In this document: piece by piece, positions 1-6,660 of the stretch
Layout of the letters: each line of letters begins with the position of its first letter
How positions within the stretch are numbered: position 1 is the first letter of the stretch
NCBI GenBank assembly: GCA_040905445.1
Contig: JBBDRN010000027.1
Span: forward strand, 1-64,000
Direction: 5' to 3'
From: SKPT01 sp040905445
Lineage (GTDB): Bacteria > Planctomycetota > Phycisphaerae > Phycisphaerales > Phycisphaeraceae
DNA length: 64,000 nt
The notes under the pieces: generated by a model
Seen by the model: only the letters and a program-made list of their open reading frames with translations
Databases searched by the model: none
Told to the model about the DNA's origin: nothing
Program-made: the position numbers and the translations under genes

Positions 1-49
1 TTTACGGATTCAGCCCGCCAAGCAAGGGTCCGACACCCGGAATTGCCGG
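1..49. repeat. 49-bp inverted repeat, left arm
   Basis: These 49 bases are the reverse complement of 2119-2167 with a single mismatch (position 21). The two arms enclose one gene, the DUF2264 protein. The arm begins at the first base of the window, so it may extend further left. No transposase lies between the arms. It could be the end of a non-autonomous mobile element or a copy of a dispersed repeat. Confidence 0.9.
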
Positions 50-173
50 ATGAACCAAAACAAAGCCCCACCACCCCCGACCCACGGAAAATGCGGTACG
101 GTGGGTTGGCAACGCGTCCCGGGCGCCAGGCTTGTCCCGCAGGGCAAGCCGTGCCCCCGCACCGAGCCACGCC

Positions 174-2111
174 ATGACCACCGCCGAACCACCCATCGTG
201 CCGGACCACGATCTCTCCCCCCACACCGGCTACACCCGCGAGCACTGGATCGACCTCACCAGCCGCATCGTGCGCGGCATCATGCCCTACGTCGAGCTGG
301 ACACCGGCATCCCGCGCCTCGCGGGCGATCCCGGCGAGACGGCCCTGCCCGCCCAGCTCCGCAACCCCGGCGGCGTCGCTGAAGCCTTCAGCCGCAGCTT
401 CATGGCCGTCGCCGCCTATGTCGCCGCCACCGGCCGCACGCGCGTCGACGGCTACCCGCACGACATCGCCGACGTCTACCGCCGCGGCATCGCCACCTTC
501 AGCGACCCCGCCAGCGACCACTTCGACTGGCGCCGCGGCCTCACCGGCACCATCGAAGCCATCCTCCTCGCCCCCGACCACTTCCTGGACGCCCTCGACC
601 CCGTCGTCCGCGCCTTGCTGCTGGATCACTGTGAACAATTCACCCGCCGCCCCACGCGCGACGCCAACCTCCTGCTCTTTCGCATGCTGCCCGCCACGCT
701 GCTCGAGCGCTGCGACGTCGACTACGACCGCGATGCGCTGGACGGCGACTTCGACGCCATCCTCAGCATGTACCGCGGCGACGGCTGGTTCATCGACGGC
801 TGGAACCGCGGCTTCGACCACTACAACTTCTGGGGCTTCCAGTTCTACCTCCACCTGTTCATGCGCTGGGTCCCGCGCTGGCGGGAGCACTACGCCGACC
901 GCGTCCGCGAGATCACCGAGGCCCACGAGCGCACGCTGCCCTACTGCTTCGGCCGCGACGGCGCGCCGATCCCCAAGGGCCGTTCGCTCAACTACCGTTT
1001 CGCCGTCGTCTCCGGCATCGGCTACGCCCAGCACTCGGGCCTCTCCAGCCTCGACCCCGGCCAGGCGCGGCGCATGGCTTCCGGCTGCCTGCGGTACTTC
1101 CGGGAAAGAGGGTGCCTCAGCGAGCGCGGCCTGCTCGAACCCGGCTACCTCGGCCCCAACGCCGCCGTCGGCGAGGACTACACCGACCGCGGCGCGCCCT
1201 ACTGGGCCGCCACCGCCCTTGCCCCGCTCGCCCTGCCCGCCGACCACGCCTTCTGGACCGCCACCGAGCAGCCCATCGCCGCCGACACGCCCGGCATCAA
1301 GCGCTGCCTCGTTCGCGGCGCCGAGATGCTTCTCAAGGTCGACGGCGACCGCGGCGAAGCCCGCATGATCACCGTCGGCGAGCCCTTCTACCACCGACGC
1401 GTCTGGCAGGCGGGCTCGAAGTACTACCAGCACGCCTACTCCTCGACGCTCGGCCACGCACTCGCCGGCGACCTCGGCCCCGAGCTCGCCGCCGGCCGCA
1501 CCGGCATGAGCGACGACGGCCAGCGCTGGGCCTACCGCACCTGGCCGCGCGTCCTCCACCTCGACGCCCGCCGCGCCCGCAGCGAATGGGACGCCTGGTC
1601 GGCCATCGAGGGCATGACCAGCAGCGTCGTCACCGACTCGCTCGTGCTCGATCAGGGCGAGGTGCACGTCTTCTGGCACACCGCCCCCGAGCCGCGCTAT
1701 CTCCGCATCGGCGGCTACAGCGCGCAGGTCGCCCACACCGAGCAGCCGCGGCTCGTCGCGGGCGACGACCGCCTCCAGGTCGCCAGTCAAAGCCAGTGGA
1801 GCGCGATGGGCGTGCTCGCGGGTCCACCCGGCCGCATCGAAGCGATGAACGTCGAGCCCCGCCCCGGCTTCCGCCACGCCCACCTGCTCGGCGGGTGGAG
1901 CGTCTACCCATGCTGGACGAGCGGCGAGCCGTTGCCCGCCCGCACGCCGGTCGCCGTCTGGGTCGACGCCGGGACCCGTGCCGCCGCGGCGGAGCCCGAC
2001 TGGCCGGAACTCACCGTCACGCAGGCTCCCGATGCGTGGACCATCGCGAGCCCCGGCGAGGCCGACACCATCGCCTTCGCCGAGGGAGGCACGGGTGCCC
2101 CTCAAAGGTAA
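174..2111 (+). CDS. DUF2264 domain-containing protein
   Basis: A 645-residue protein that I assign to the DUF2264 family from its overall pattern: an aromatic-rich helical first two thirds (for example DGWFIDGWNRGFDHYNFWGF at about residues 203-222, and PYLxE-type YLGPNAAVGEDYTDRGAPYW near 340) followed by a beta-rich C-terminal third. Members resemble alpha/alpha-toroid polysaccharide-active proteins, but their activity is not firmly known. I see no signal peptide, so it is probably cytoplasmic. I start at ATG 174 because the upstream in-frame TTG (132) would add a low-complexity basic extension. An imperfect hairpin (129-150) lies just upstream. The gene is alone on its strand and sits inside a 49-bp inverted repeat, with its stop only 7 bp from the right arm, so it may have moved as a cassette. 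A role in breakdown of uronate-containing glycans is a guess only. Confidence 0.8.
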   Translation: MTTAEPPIVPDHDLSPHTGYTREHWIDLTSRIVRGIMPYVELDTGIPRLAGDPGETALPAQLRNPGGVAEAFSRSFMAVAAYVAATGRTRVDGYPHDIADVYRRGIATFSDPASDHFDWRRGLTGTIEAILLAPDHFLDALDPVVRALLLDHCEQFTRRPTRDANLLLFRMLPATLLERCDVDYDRDALDGDFDAILSMYRGDGWFIDGWNRGFDHYNFWGFQFYLHLFMRWVPRWREHYADRVREITEAHERTLPYCFGRDGAPIPKGRSLNYRFAVVSGIGYAQHSGLSSLDPGQARRMASGCLRYFRERGCLSERGLLEPGYLGPNAAVGEDYTDRGAPYWAATALAPLALPADHAFWTATEQPIAADTPGIKRCLVRGAEMLLKVDGDRGEARMITVGEPFYHRRVWQAGSKYYQHAYSSTLGHALAGDLGPELAAGRTGMSDDGQRWAYRTWPRVLHLDARRARSEWDAWSAIEGMTSSVVTDSLVLDQGEVHVFWHTAPEPRYLRIGGYSAQVAHTEQPRLVAGDDRLQVASQSQWSAMGVLAGPPGRIEAMNVEPRPGFRHAHLLGGWSVYPCWTSGEPLPARTPVAVWVDAGTRAAAAEPDWPELTVTQAPDAWTIASPGEADTIAFAEGGTGAPQR

Positions 2112-2118
2112 GGTTCGA

Positions 2119-2167
2119 CCGGCAATTCCGGGTGTCGGACCCTTGCCTGGCGGGCTGAATCCGTAAA
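2119..2167. repeat. 49-bp inverted repeat, right arm
   Basis: Reverse complement of bases 1-49, 48 of 49 matching. It begins 7 bp after the DUF2264 stop codon and its last bases run into the A-tract of the adjacent hairpin at 2171-2189. Confidence 0.9.
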
Positions 2168-2189
2168 AAGCCGGCACCGGTGGTGCCGG
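2164..2189 (-). terminator. hairpin with T-tract, reading leftward
   Basis: On the minus strand CCGGCACC, a 3-nt ACC loop and GGTGCCGG form an 8-bp stem followed by CTTTTTA. It is almost the same sequence as the plus-strand hairpin at 2306-2331, so the two face outward from a 116-bp core. No minus-strand gene is recognised that would need it, so it may belong to a small RNA or repeat element rather than an mRNA. Confidence 0.5.
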
Positions 2190-2305
2190 GGCGGCGGCAG
2201 CGATCGCCGGCGCACCACAGGCCCTCGTCGTCGCAGGGACGGGACGCCAGGTGGTCGACGCAACGCTGCGGATCGCCGGCCGGTGCAGCGTCGACGCCGC
2301 ATCCC
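2190..2305. other. 116-bp GC-rich core between two outward hairpins, function unknown
   Basis: No convincing gene is visible. On the minus strand a frame stays open across the core and would encode a Gly/Arg/Cys-rich peptide, but it lacks a clear start. Because both ends carry nearly identical terminator-like hairpins, it may be a small non-coding RNA or a repeat cassette. Confidence 0.3.
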
Positions 2306-2331
2306 CCGGGACCACCGGTCCCGGCTTTTTT
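2306..2331 (+). terminator. rho-independent terminator-like hairpin
   Basis: CCGGGACC (2306-2313), loop ACC, GGTCCCGG (2317-2324), then C and six T. This is a canonical 8-bp stem plus T-tract. It could end transcription from the DUF2264 gene before the TetR promoter 60 bp further on. Confidence 0.7.
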
Positions 2332-2388
2332 GAGAAGGGAACCTCTCCCGCGGAAAACTCGGATGAACCAAAAATAACCGCGCCCCAC

Positions 2389-2417
2389 TTGACAGACCGG
2401 TCTGTCTACCGTATGTT
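2389..2417 (+). promoter_or_regulatory. tetR promoter with embedded operator
   Basis: TTGACA at 2389-2394 and TATGTT at 2412-2417 are separated by 17 bp. The perfect 16-bp palindrome GACAGACCGGTCTGTC (2391-2406) overlaps the -35 box and most of the spacer, so a bound repressor would block RNA polymerase. The -10 box ends 6 bp before the ATG at 2424, so the transcript should be leaderless. Binding by the adjacent TetR protein is inferred from position and symmetry. Confidence 0.8.
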
Positions 2418-2423
2418 CCCACC

Positions 2424-3023
2424 ATGAGCGTTGCCGACACCAGCTCACCAGTTCGCGAACGGATCATGGCCGCCGCCTTCGACCTGTTCTACCGCCAGGG
2501 CTACCGCGCCACCGGCGTCAACCAGGTCATCGCCGCGTCCGGCGTCGCCAAGGCCTCCTTCTACGACCACTTCCCCGCCAAGCACGACCTGCTCCACGCC
2601 TACATCAGCGAGGCCGCTCGCCGTGAGATCGACGACATCCGCGCCGGCATCGCCACCCTCACCAGCCCCCGCGACCGCTTCCTCGGCCTGCTGCGCCTGC
2701 TGCCCGGTTGGCTCGAGGAGAGCGATTACCGCGGCTGCCCGTTCCAGAACATCGCCGCCGAGGTCCCGCTCGAGGACGAACGCGTGCGCGAGGTCGTCCG
2801 CCGACACCACGAGAACCTGCGCGAGCTGCTCCGTGAGCAGGCCCGCGAGCTGCTCGACGACGAGCCCGGTCTCGCTCTCCGCCTCGATGCCGGCGAACTG
2901 GCCGACACGTGTCTCGTCCTCGCCGAGGGGGCGATCGTTCTGGCGGTCGCCTACCGCGATCCCTGGCCCGTGCACGCGGCCGTCGCGTCGCTCGAGCGCT
3001 GCCTGACGGAGGCAGGCGGGTGA
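2424..3023 (+). CDS. TetR/AcrR-family transcriptional repressor
   Basis: A 199-residue protein of typical TetR length. Residues about 8-55 carry the helix-turn-helix: IMAAAFDLFYRQGYRATGVN, then VIAASGVAKASFYDHFPAKH, which matches the family's recognition-helix pattern. The C-terminal helices, including the PFQNIAAEV segment, resemble the LmrA/YxaF subgroup that senses small hydrophobic compounds; this subgrouping is inference. The gene lies directly behind a palindromic operator in its own promoter, and a second copy of that palindrome lies before the downstream methyltransferase gene, so it very likely represses itself and that gene. No Shine-Dalgarno sequence is visible and the -10 box is 6 bp from the ATG. 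A T-tract (3035-3043) follows the stop without a strong hairpin. The ligand is unknown. Confidence 0.92.
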   Translation: MSVADTSSPVRERIMAAAFDLFYRQGYRATGVNQVIAASGVAKASFYDHFPAKHDLLHAYISEAARREIDDIRAGIATLTSPRDRFLGLLRLLPGWLEESDYRGCPFQNIAAEVPLEDERVREVVRRHHENLRELLREQARELLDDEPGLALRLDAGELADTCLVLAEGAIVLAVAYRDPWPVHAAVASLERCLTEAGG

Positions 3024-3053
3024 CAGGAACCCCGTTTTTTTTTGCCAACTAAA

Positions 3054-3071
3054 GGACAGACCGGTCTGTCC
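3054..3071. promoter_or_regulatory. second TetR operator, before the methyltransferase gene
   Basis: GGACAGACCGGTCTGTCC is a perfect 18-bp palindrome whose 16-bp core is identical to the one in the tetR promoter. It ends 41 bp upstream of the methyltransferase ATG. I could not place convincing -35 and -10 boxes around it (TATCAC at 3073-3078 is a weak -10 candidate). Confidence 0.8.
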
Positions 3072-3112
3072 GTATCACGCGCTGCCCTCACCCCTTGAAG
3101 GAGATTCAGACC

Positions 3113-4192
3113 ATGTGTATTGCTTGCGGAACCGCCATCGACGTGCAGAAGCAGGACGCCTTCGCCAACGAACTGCTCCAGACCCTCAACCACGGCGTCA
3201 CCTGCCTGATGATCTCCCTCGGCCACCGCGCCGGCCTCTTCGACGTCTTGGCGGACGGCCAGCCGCGCACCAGCGACCAGCTCGCCCGCGACGCCGACCT
3301 CAACGAACGCTACGTTCGCGAGTGGCTCGGCGGCATGGTTGCCAGCCGGATCGTCGAACGCGATCCCGACGCCGCCACCCACCGCCTCCCGCCCGAGCAC
3401 GCCAAGTGCCTCTCCCGCCACAGCCCGACCGACAACATGGCGGTCTTCACCCAATACGTCTCGGGCCTCGGCTACGTCGAGGACCAGATCCTCGACCGCT
3501 TCCGCCACGGCGGCGGCGTGCCCTATTCCGCCTACCCCCGCTTCCACGACGTCATGGAGGAGGACAGCGGCCAGTCGATCGTCCCCATCATCGTCGACCA
3601 GCTCGTGCCCCTCATCCCCGGCCTGCACGAACGCCTCACCGCCGGCATCGACGTGCTCGACATCGGCTGCGGCCGCGGCCGGGCGCTCATCGAGCTCGCC
3701 CGCGCCTACCCCGCCAGCCGCTTCATCGGCTACGACCTCAGCGTCGACGCCATCGATTACGCCACCCGGCGGGCGGCGCAGCTCGAACTCCGCAACGTGC
3801 GCTTCGTTGAGAAGGATCTGACCGACTGGCACGAGCCGGCCCGCTTCGACTGGATCACGGCCCTCGACGCCATCCACGACCAGGCCAGGCCCGACAACGT
3901 CCTCGCCGCGGTCCGTGAGGCCCTGCGCCCCGGCGGCGTCTTCTTCATGCAGGACATCGGCCTGTCGAGCGAGCCCGTCGACAACATCGACCACCCGCTC
4001 GGCGCCATGCTCTACGGCGTCTCGCTGATGCACTGCATGACCGTCTCGCTCGCCCAGGGCGGCATGGGGCTCGGCGCCGCGTGGGGCGTGCAACTCGCCG
4101 AGCGCATGCTCCGCGAGGCCGGCTTCGACAACATCCAGACCCACCGCTTCGACCACGACGTGCAGAACGTCTACTTCGTCATGCAGACATGA
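3113..4192 (+). CDS. SAM-dependent methyltransferase with N-terminal winged-helix-like domain
   Basis: A 359-residue class I methyltransferase. Residues about 25-100 form a winged-helix/dimerisation-like domain (LGHRAGLFDVLADG, then RYVREWLGGMVASRIVER), as in small-molecule O-methyltransferases and the Rv2258c-like family. Motif I is VLDIGCGRGRALIELA at about residue 181, followed by the acidic YDLS motif. The N-terminus carries a CxxC pair (MCIACG). GAAGGAG at 3097-3103 is a clear ribosome binding site 9 bp before ATG 3113, which excludes the upstream in-frame TTG at 3095. The gene sits 89 bp after tetR and behind the same operator, so it is the likely target of induction; a detoxifying methyl transfer to the inducer or a related compound is inference. 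Substrate unknown. It converges on the EamA gene. Confidence 0.85.
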   Translation: MCIACGTAIDVQKQDAFANELLQTLNHGVTCLMISLGHRAGLFDVLADGQPRTSDQLARDADLNERYVREWLGGMVASRIVERDPDAATHRLPPEHAKCLSRHSPTDNMAVFTQYVSGLGYVEDQILDRFRHGGGVPYSAYPRFHDVMEEDSGQSIVPIIVDQLVPLIPGLHERLTAGIDVLDIGCGRGRALIELARAYPASRFIGYDLSVDAIDYATRRAAQLELRNVRFVEKDLTDWHEPARFDWITALDAIHDQARPDNVLAAVREALRPGGVFFMQDIGLSSEPVDNIDHPLGAMLYGVSLMHCMTVSLAQGGMGLGAAWGVQLAERMLREAGFDNIQTHRFDHDVQNVYFVMQT

Positions 4193-4213
4193 GCCCGCCT
4201 CACCCCGCTGCGG

Positions 4214-5158
4214 TCAGCGCTGCGGCGCGCCGGGCACCGGCACGGGCGCGGTGCCCGCCGTCACCGGCGCTGCCGCGGCCGGGGCGGCGCGCCTCGGCCA
4301 CTGGACCAGCGCCACCGAGACGAGGATGCCTGCCATCGCCCCCAGTTGCCCCGCGGTGACGCGCTCGGCGTCGAGCCAGCCCCACGCCAGCGCCCCGAGC
4401 GGGACGAGGTAGGTCACCATGCCCGCGAACAGCGGACCGTGCGACTGGATGAGCTTGTAGAAGAGATACATTGCCAGCCCCGAGCCGATGACCCCGAGCA
4501 CCAGCACCGCCGCCGCCGCACTGAGCAGGTCGATCGGCTCGGCGGCCTTGATCGGCTCGACCGCCAGCGACGCCGGCAGCATGAACGTCGCGGCGATCGC
4601 CAGCGCCGAGCCGCTCAGCGCCATCGGCGGCAGGGCATCAAGCCGCTGGCGGATGAACGTGTTGCTCAGCGCGTAAGCCAGCGGCACCGTCGCCGCGAGC
4701 GCCACGTGGTGCCACGGCACGCCGCGCGCCCCGCCCTCGTGCGCCAGCACGCCCAGACACGCGAGCCCCACCAGCACGCCGGTCAGCTCGCGCAGCCGCG
4801 GCCAGACGCCCAGCATCGGCACGGACACGGCGATGGTGATCAGCGGCACGAGCGCCACCATCATGCCGAAGTACGCGCTGTCTTGGTGGTGGCCGATCAG
4901 GTACGGCTGCATCATGTAGGGATAGGCGAATCCGAGACCGCCGGGCACGAGCATCGCGACCCACTGGGCCCGGCTCGCCGGCCACCGCCGCGCCGCCCCC
5001 CGCCGCACCAGGTGCCACAGCAGCACGAGCGTCGCCGCCCCGAGCGCCGCCCGCAGCCCCCCGATCGCCACCGGGTTGAAGACGACGTACGCCTTTTTCA
5101 TCAGGATGAAGCTGGAGCTCCAGATCAGGCACACGATCAGAAACTGCACGTAAGCCAT
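4214..5158 (-). CDS. EamA/DMT-superfamily transporter
   Basis: A 314-residue membrane protein with about ten hydrophobic segments arranged as two EamA repeats. The start (MAYVQFLIVCLIWSSSFILMKKA) matches the first helix of drug/metabolite transporters, including the WSSSF motif, and the second half ends with PLGALAWGWLDAERVTAGQ, the usual signature of the last helices. It probably exports or imports a small metabolite across the inner membrane; substrate unknown. I chose the ATG whose last base is 5158: it begins the first transmembrane segment, and the longer frame upstream would add an Arg-rich extension. No Shine-Dalgarno is present, but TATACT lies 8 bp before the ATG, so the mRNA may be leaderless. 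An uncharged, Ala/Pro-rich tail follows the last helix. Confidence 0.88.
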   Translation of the reverse strand: MAYVQFLIVCLIWSSSFILMKKAYVVFNPVAIGGLRAALGAATLVLLWHLVRRGAARRWPASRAQWVAMLVPGGLGFAYPYMMQPYLIGHHQDSAYFGMMVALVPLITIAVSVPMLGVWPRLRELTGVLVGLACLGVLAHEGGARGVPWHHVALAATVPLAYALSNTFIRQRLDALPPMALSGSALAIAATFMLPASLAVEPIKAAEPIDLLSAAAAVLVLGVIGSGLAMYLFYKLIQSHGPLFAGMVTYLVPLGALAWGWLDAERVTAGQLGAMAGILVSVALVQWPRRAAPAAAAPVTAGTAPVPVPGAPQR

Positions 5159-5166
5159 GGGGTGGC

Positions 5167-5172
5167 AGTATA
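5167..5172 (-). promoter_or_regulatory. -10 element of the EamA gene (leaderless start)
   Basis: TATACT on the minus strand, 8 bp upstream of the ATG. No clear -35 was found. Confidence 0.45.
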
Positions 5173-5247
5173 TCCCTCGCGCTCCCGCCACCCGCGCCGC
5201 CGCCACCCGCGCCCGCACCGGTCGCCTCGCGCGCGTGGGTCGCGCAT

Positions 5248-6450
5248 CTACTCCGGCCGGACGAAGCACTTGATGCTGAGCCCGAAGCCGTGCAGCGCGG
5301 TCGGCGTGAACGGGTGGCTGGTGATCAGCCGCAGGTTGCGTACGCCCAGGTCGCGCAGGATCTGGCAGCCGATGCCGTACGCCCCGTGATGGCTCGCCTG
5401 CCCGATGGTCGCGCCGCCGGGCGCGTCCGCTCCCGGCATCTTCGTCGCGCCGGCGACGCCCGCGCCGATCCCGGGCCCGCCGCCGCGGCCTTCGCGCGTC
5501 GTCTGCAGCCGCCGGACCAGCCCCTCGCCCATCCCCTCGTGGCGCAGGTAGACCACCGCGCCGCGCCCCGCCTGCTGGATCATCCGCATCGACCGCTCCA
5601 GCGTCCGCCCCGATGGCTGCGTCACGTCGCCGAACACGTCGCCGAGCAGATTCTGGCTGTGCATGCGCACCAGCACCGGGTCGTCGATGTCCACCGGCGC
5701 GCCGGTCGCGTCACGCCGGCCCACCTGTCCGCACGTCAGCGCCACGTGCGGCAGCGGGTCGACCAGCGAGTGATACACCATCAGCTCGAACGTGCCGGCC
5801 GACGTCTCGATCGGCCGCGTCTCGACGCGCGTGACGAGCTGCTCGCGCTCCAGGCGGTGGTGCACGAGGTCGGCGACGGAGCAGATCGTGATGTTGTGCG
5901 CCCTGCAAAGCTTCTCGAGCTGCGGCCGCCGCGCCATCGTGCCGTCCTCGTTCATCACCTCGATGATCACCGCCGCGGGGGTGAGGCCTGCGAGTCGGCA
6001 CAGGTCGACCGAGCCTTCCGTCTGCCCGGTGCGCACCAGGCAGCCGCCGTCGCGGGCGCGCAGCGGCTGGACGTGGCCGGGACGCACGAGGTCGTCGGGG
6101 CGCGTGTGCGCGTCGGCGAGCAGTCGGATCGTCGTCGCCCGGTCGGCAGCGCTGACGCCCGTCGTGATGCCAAAGCGCTCGCCAGCATCGACGCTGATCG
6201 TGTAGGCCGTGCCGTGCAGCGCGGTGTTGGACCGGCCCTGCGGTTCGAGGCCCAGCCGATCGCAGATCGCCCCTTCCAGCGCGACGCACATCATGCCCCT
6301 TGCCTCGCGCAGCATGAAGTTGATCGCCTCGGGCGTGGCGTGCTCGGCGGCGAGGACGAGATCGCCCTCGTTCTCGCGCTGCTCGTCGTCGACCAGCACG
6401 ATCATGCGCCCGGCGCGCAGCTCGTCGAGAATGTCGTGAATCGCGTCCAT
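5248..6450 (-). CDS. ribB: 3,4-dihydroxy-2-butanone-4-phosphate synthase with a degenerate GTP cyclohydrolase II domain (RibBX-like)
   Basis: A 400-residue two-domain protein. Residues 1-205 are DHBP synthase (RibB), which makes a riboflavin precursor from ribulose 5-phosphate; the acidic metal-binding motif DDEQRENEGD is at 21-30 and RPGHVQPLRARDGG follows near residue 130. Residues about 206-400 have the GTP cyclohydrolase II fold, but the zinc-binding cysteines are gone: HSEC is HSQN (264-267) and the CDC pair is QPS (278-280). The RQEGRGIGL motif is altered to RHEGMGEGL. The second domain is therefore unlikely to hydrolyse GTP. This matches RibBX-type hybrids, in which RibB activity persists. 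I start at the ATG ending at 6450; an in-frame ATG four codons upstream (6462) is possible. TATCAT lies 10 bp before the chosen start, and no Shine-Dalgarno is seen. The gene stands alone, with no other rib genes nearby. Confidence 0.9.
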   Translation of the reverse strand: MDAIHDILDELRAGRMIVLVDDEQRENEGDLVLAAEHATPEAINFMLREARGMMCVALEGAICDRLGLEPQGRSNTALHGTAYTISVDAGERFGITTGVSAADRATTIRLLADAHTRPDDLVRPGHVQPLRARDGGCLVRTGQTEGSVDLCRLAGLTPAAVIIEVMNEDGTMARRPQLEKLCRAHNITICSVADLVHHRLEREQLVTRVETRPIETSAGTFELMVYHSLVDPLPHVALTCGQVGRRDATGAPVDIDDPVLVRMHSQNLLGDVFGDVTQPSGRTLERSMRMIQQAGRGAVVYLRHEGMGEGLVRRLQTTREGRGGGPGIGAGVAGATKMPGADAPGGATIGQASHHGAYGIGCQILRDLGVRNLRLITSHPFTPTALHGFGLSIKCFVRPE

Positions 6451-6660
6451 CGCAACGCGCATGATAGGAGCGATGGGGATGGTGTGTGGGGAGTCGGGGG
6501 AGTCGGGAGCCGGGGAGGTCGGAGGAGTGCCGGTGGGTACGCGTGGCTCCCGCTCAAACGCCCACTTCCGCGACTTCCTTGACTGCCTGACTTTCTTTCG
6601 GTCGCCGCGGCGCGGCCGGTGCATTAAACTTGTCACGAGCGGCGGAAGCCGGAGGTGGTC

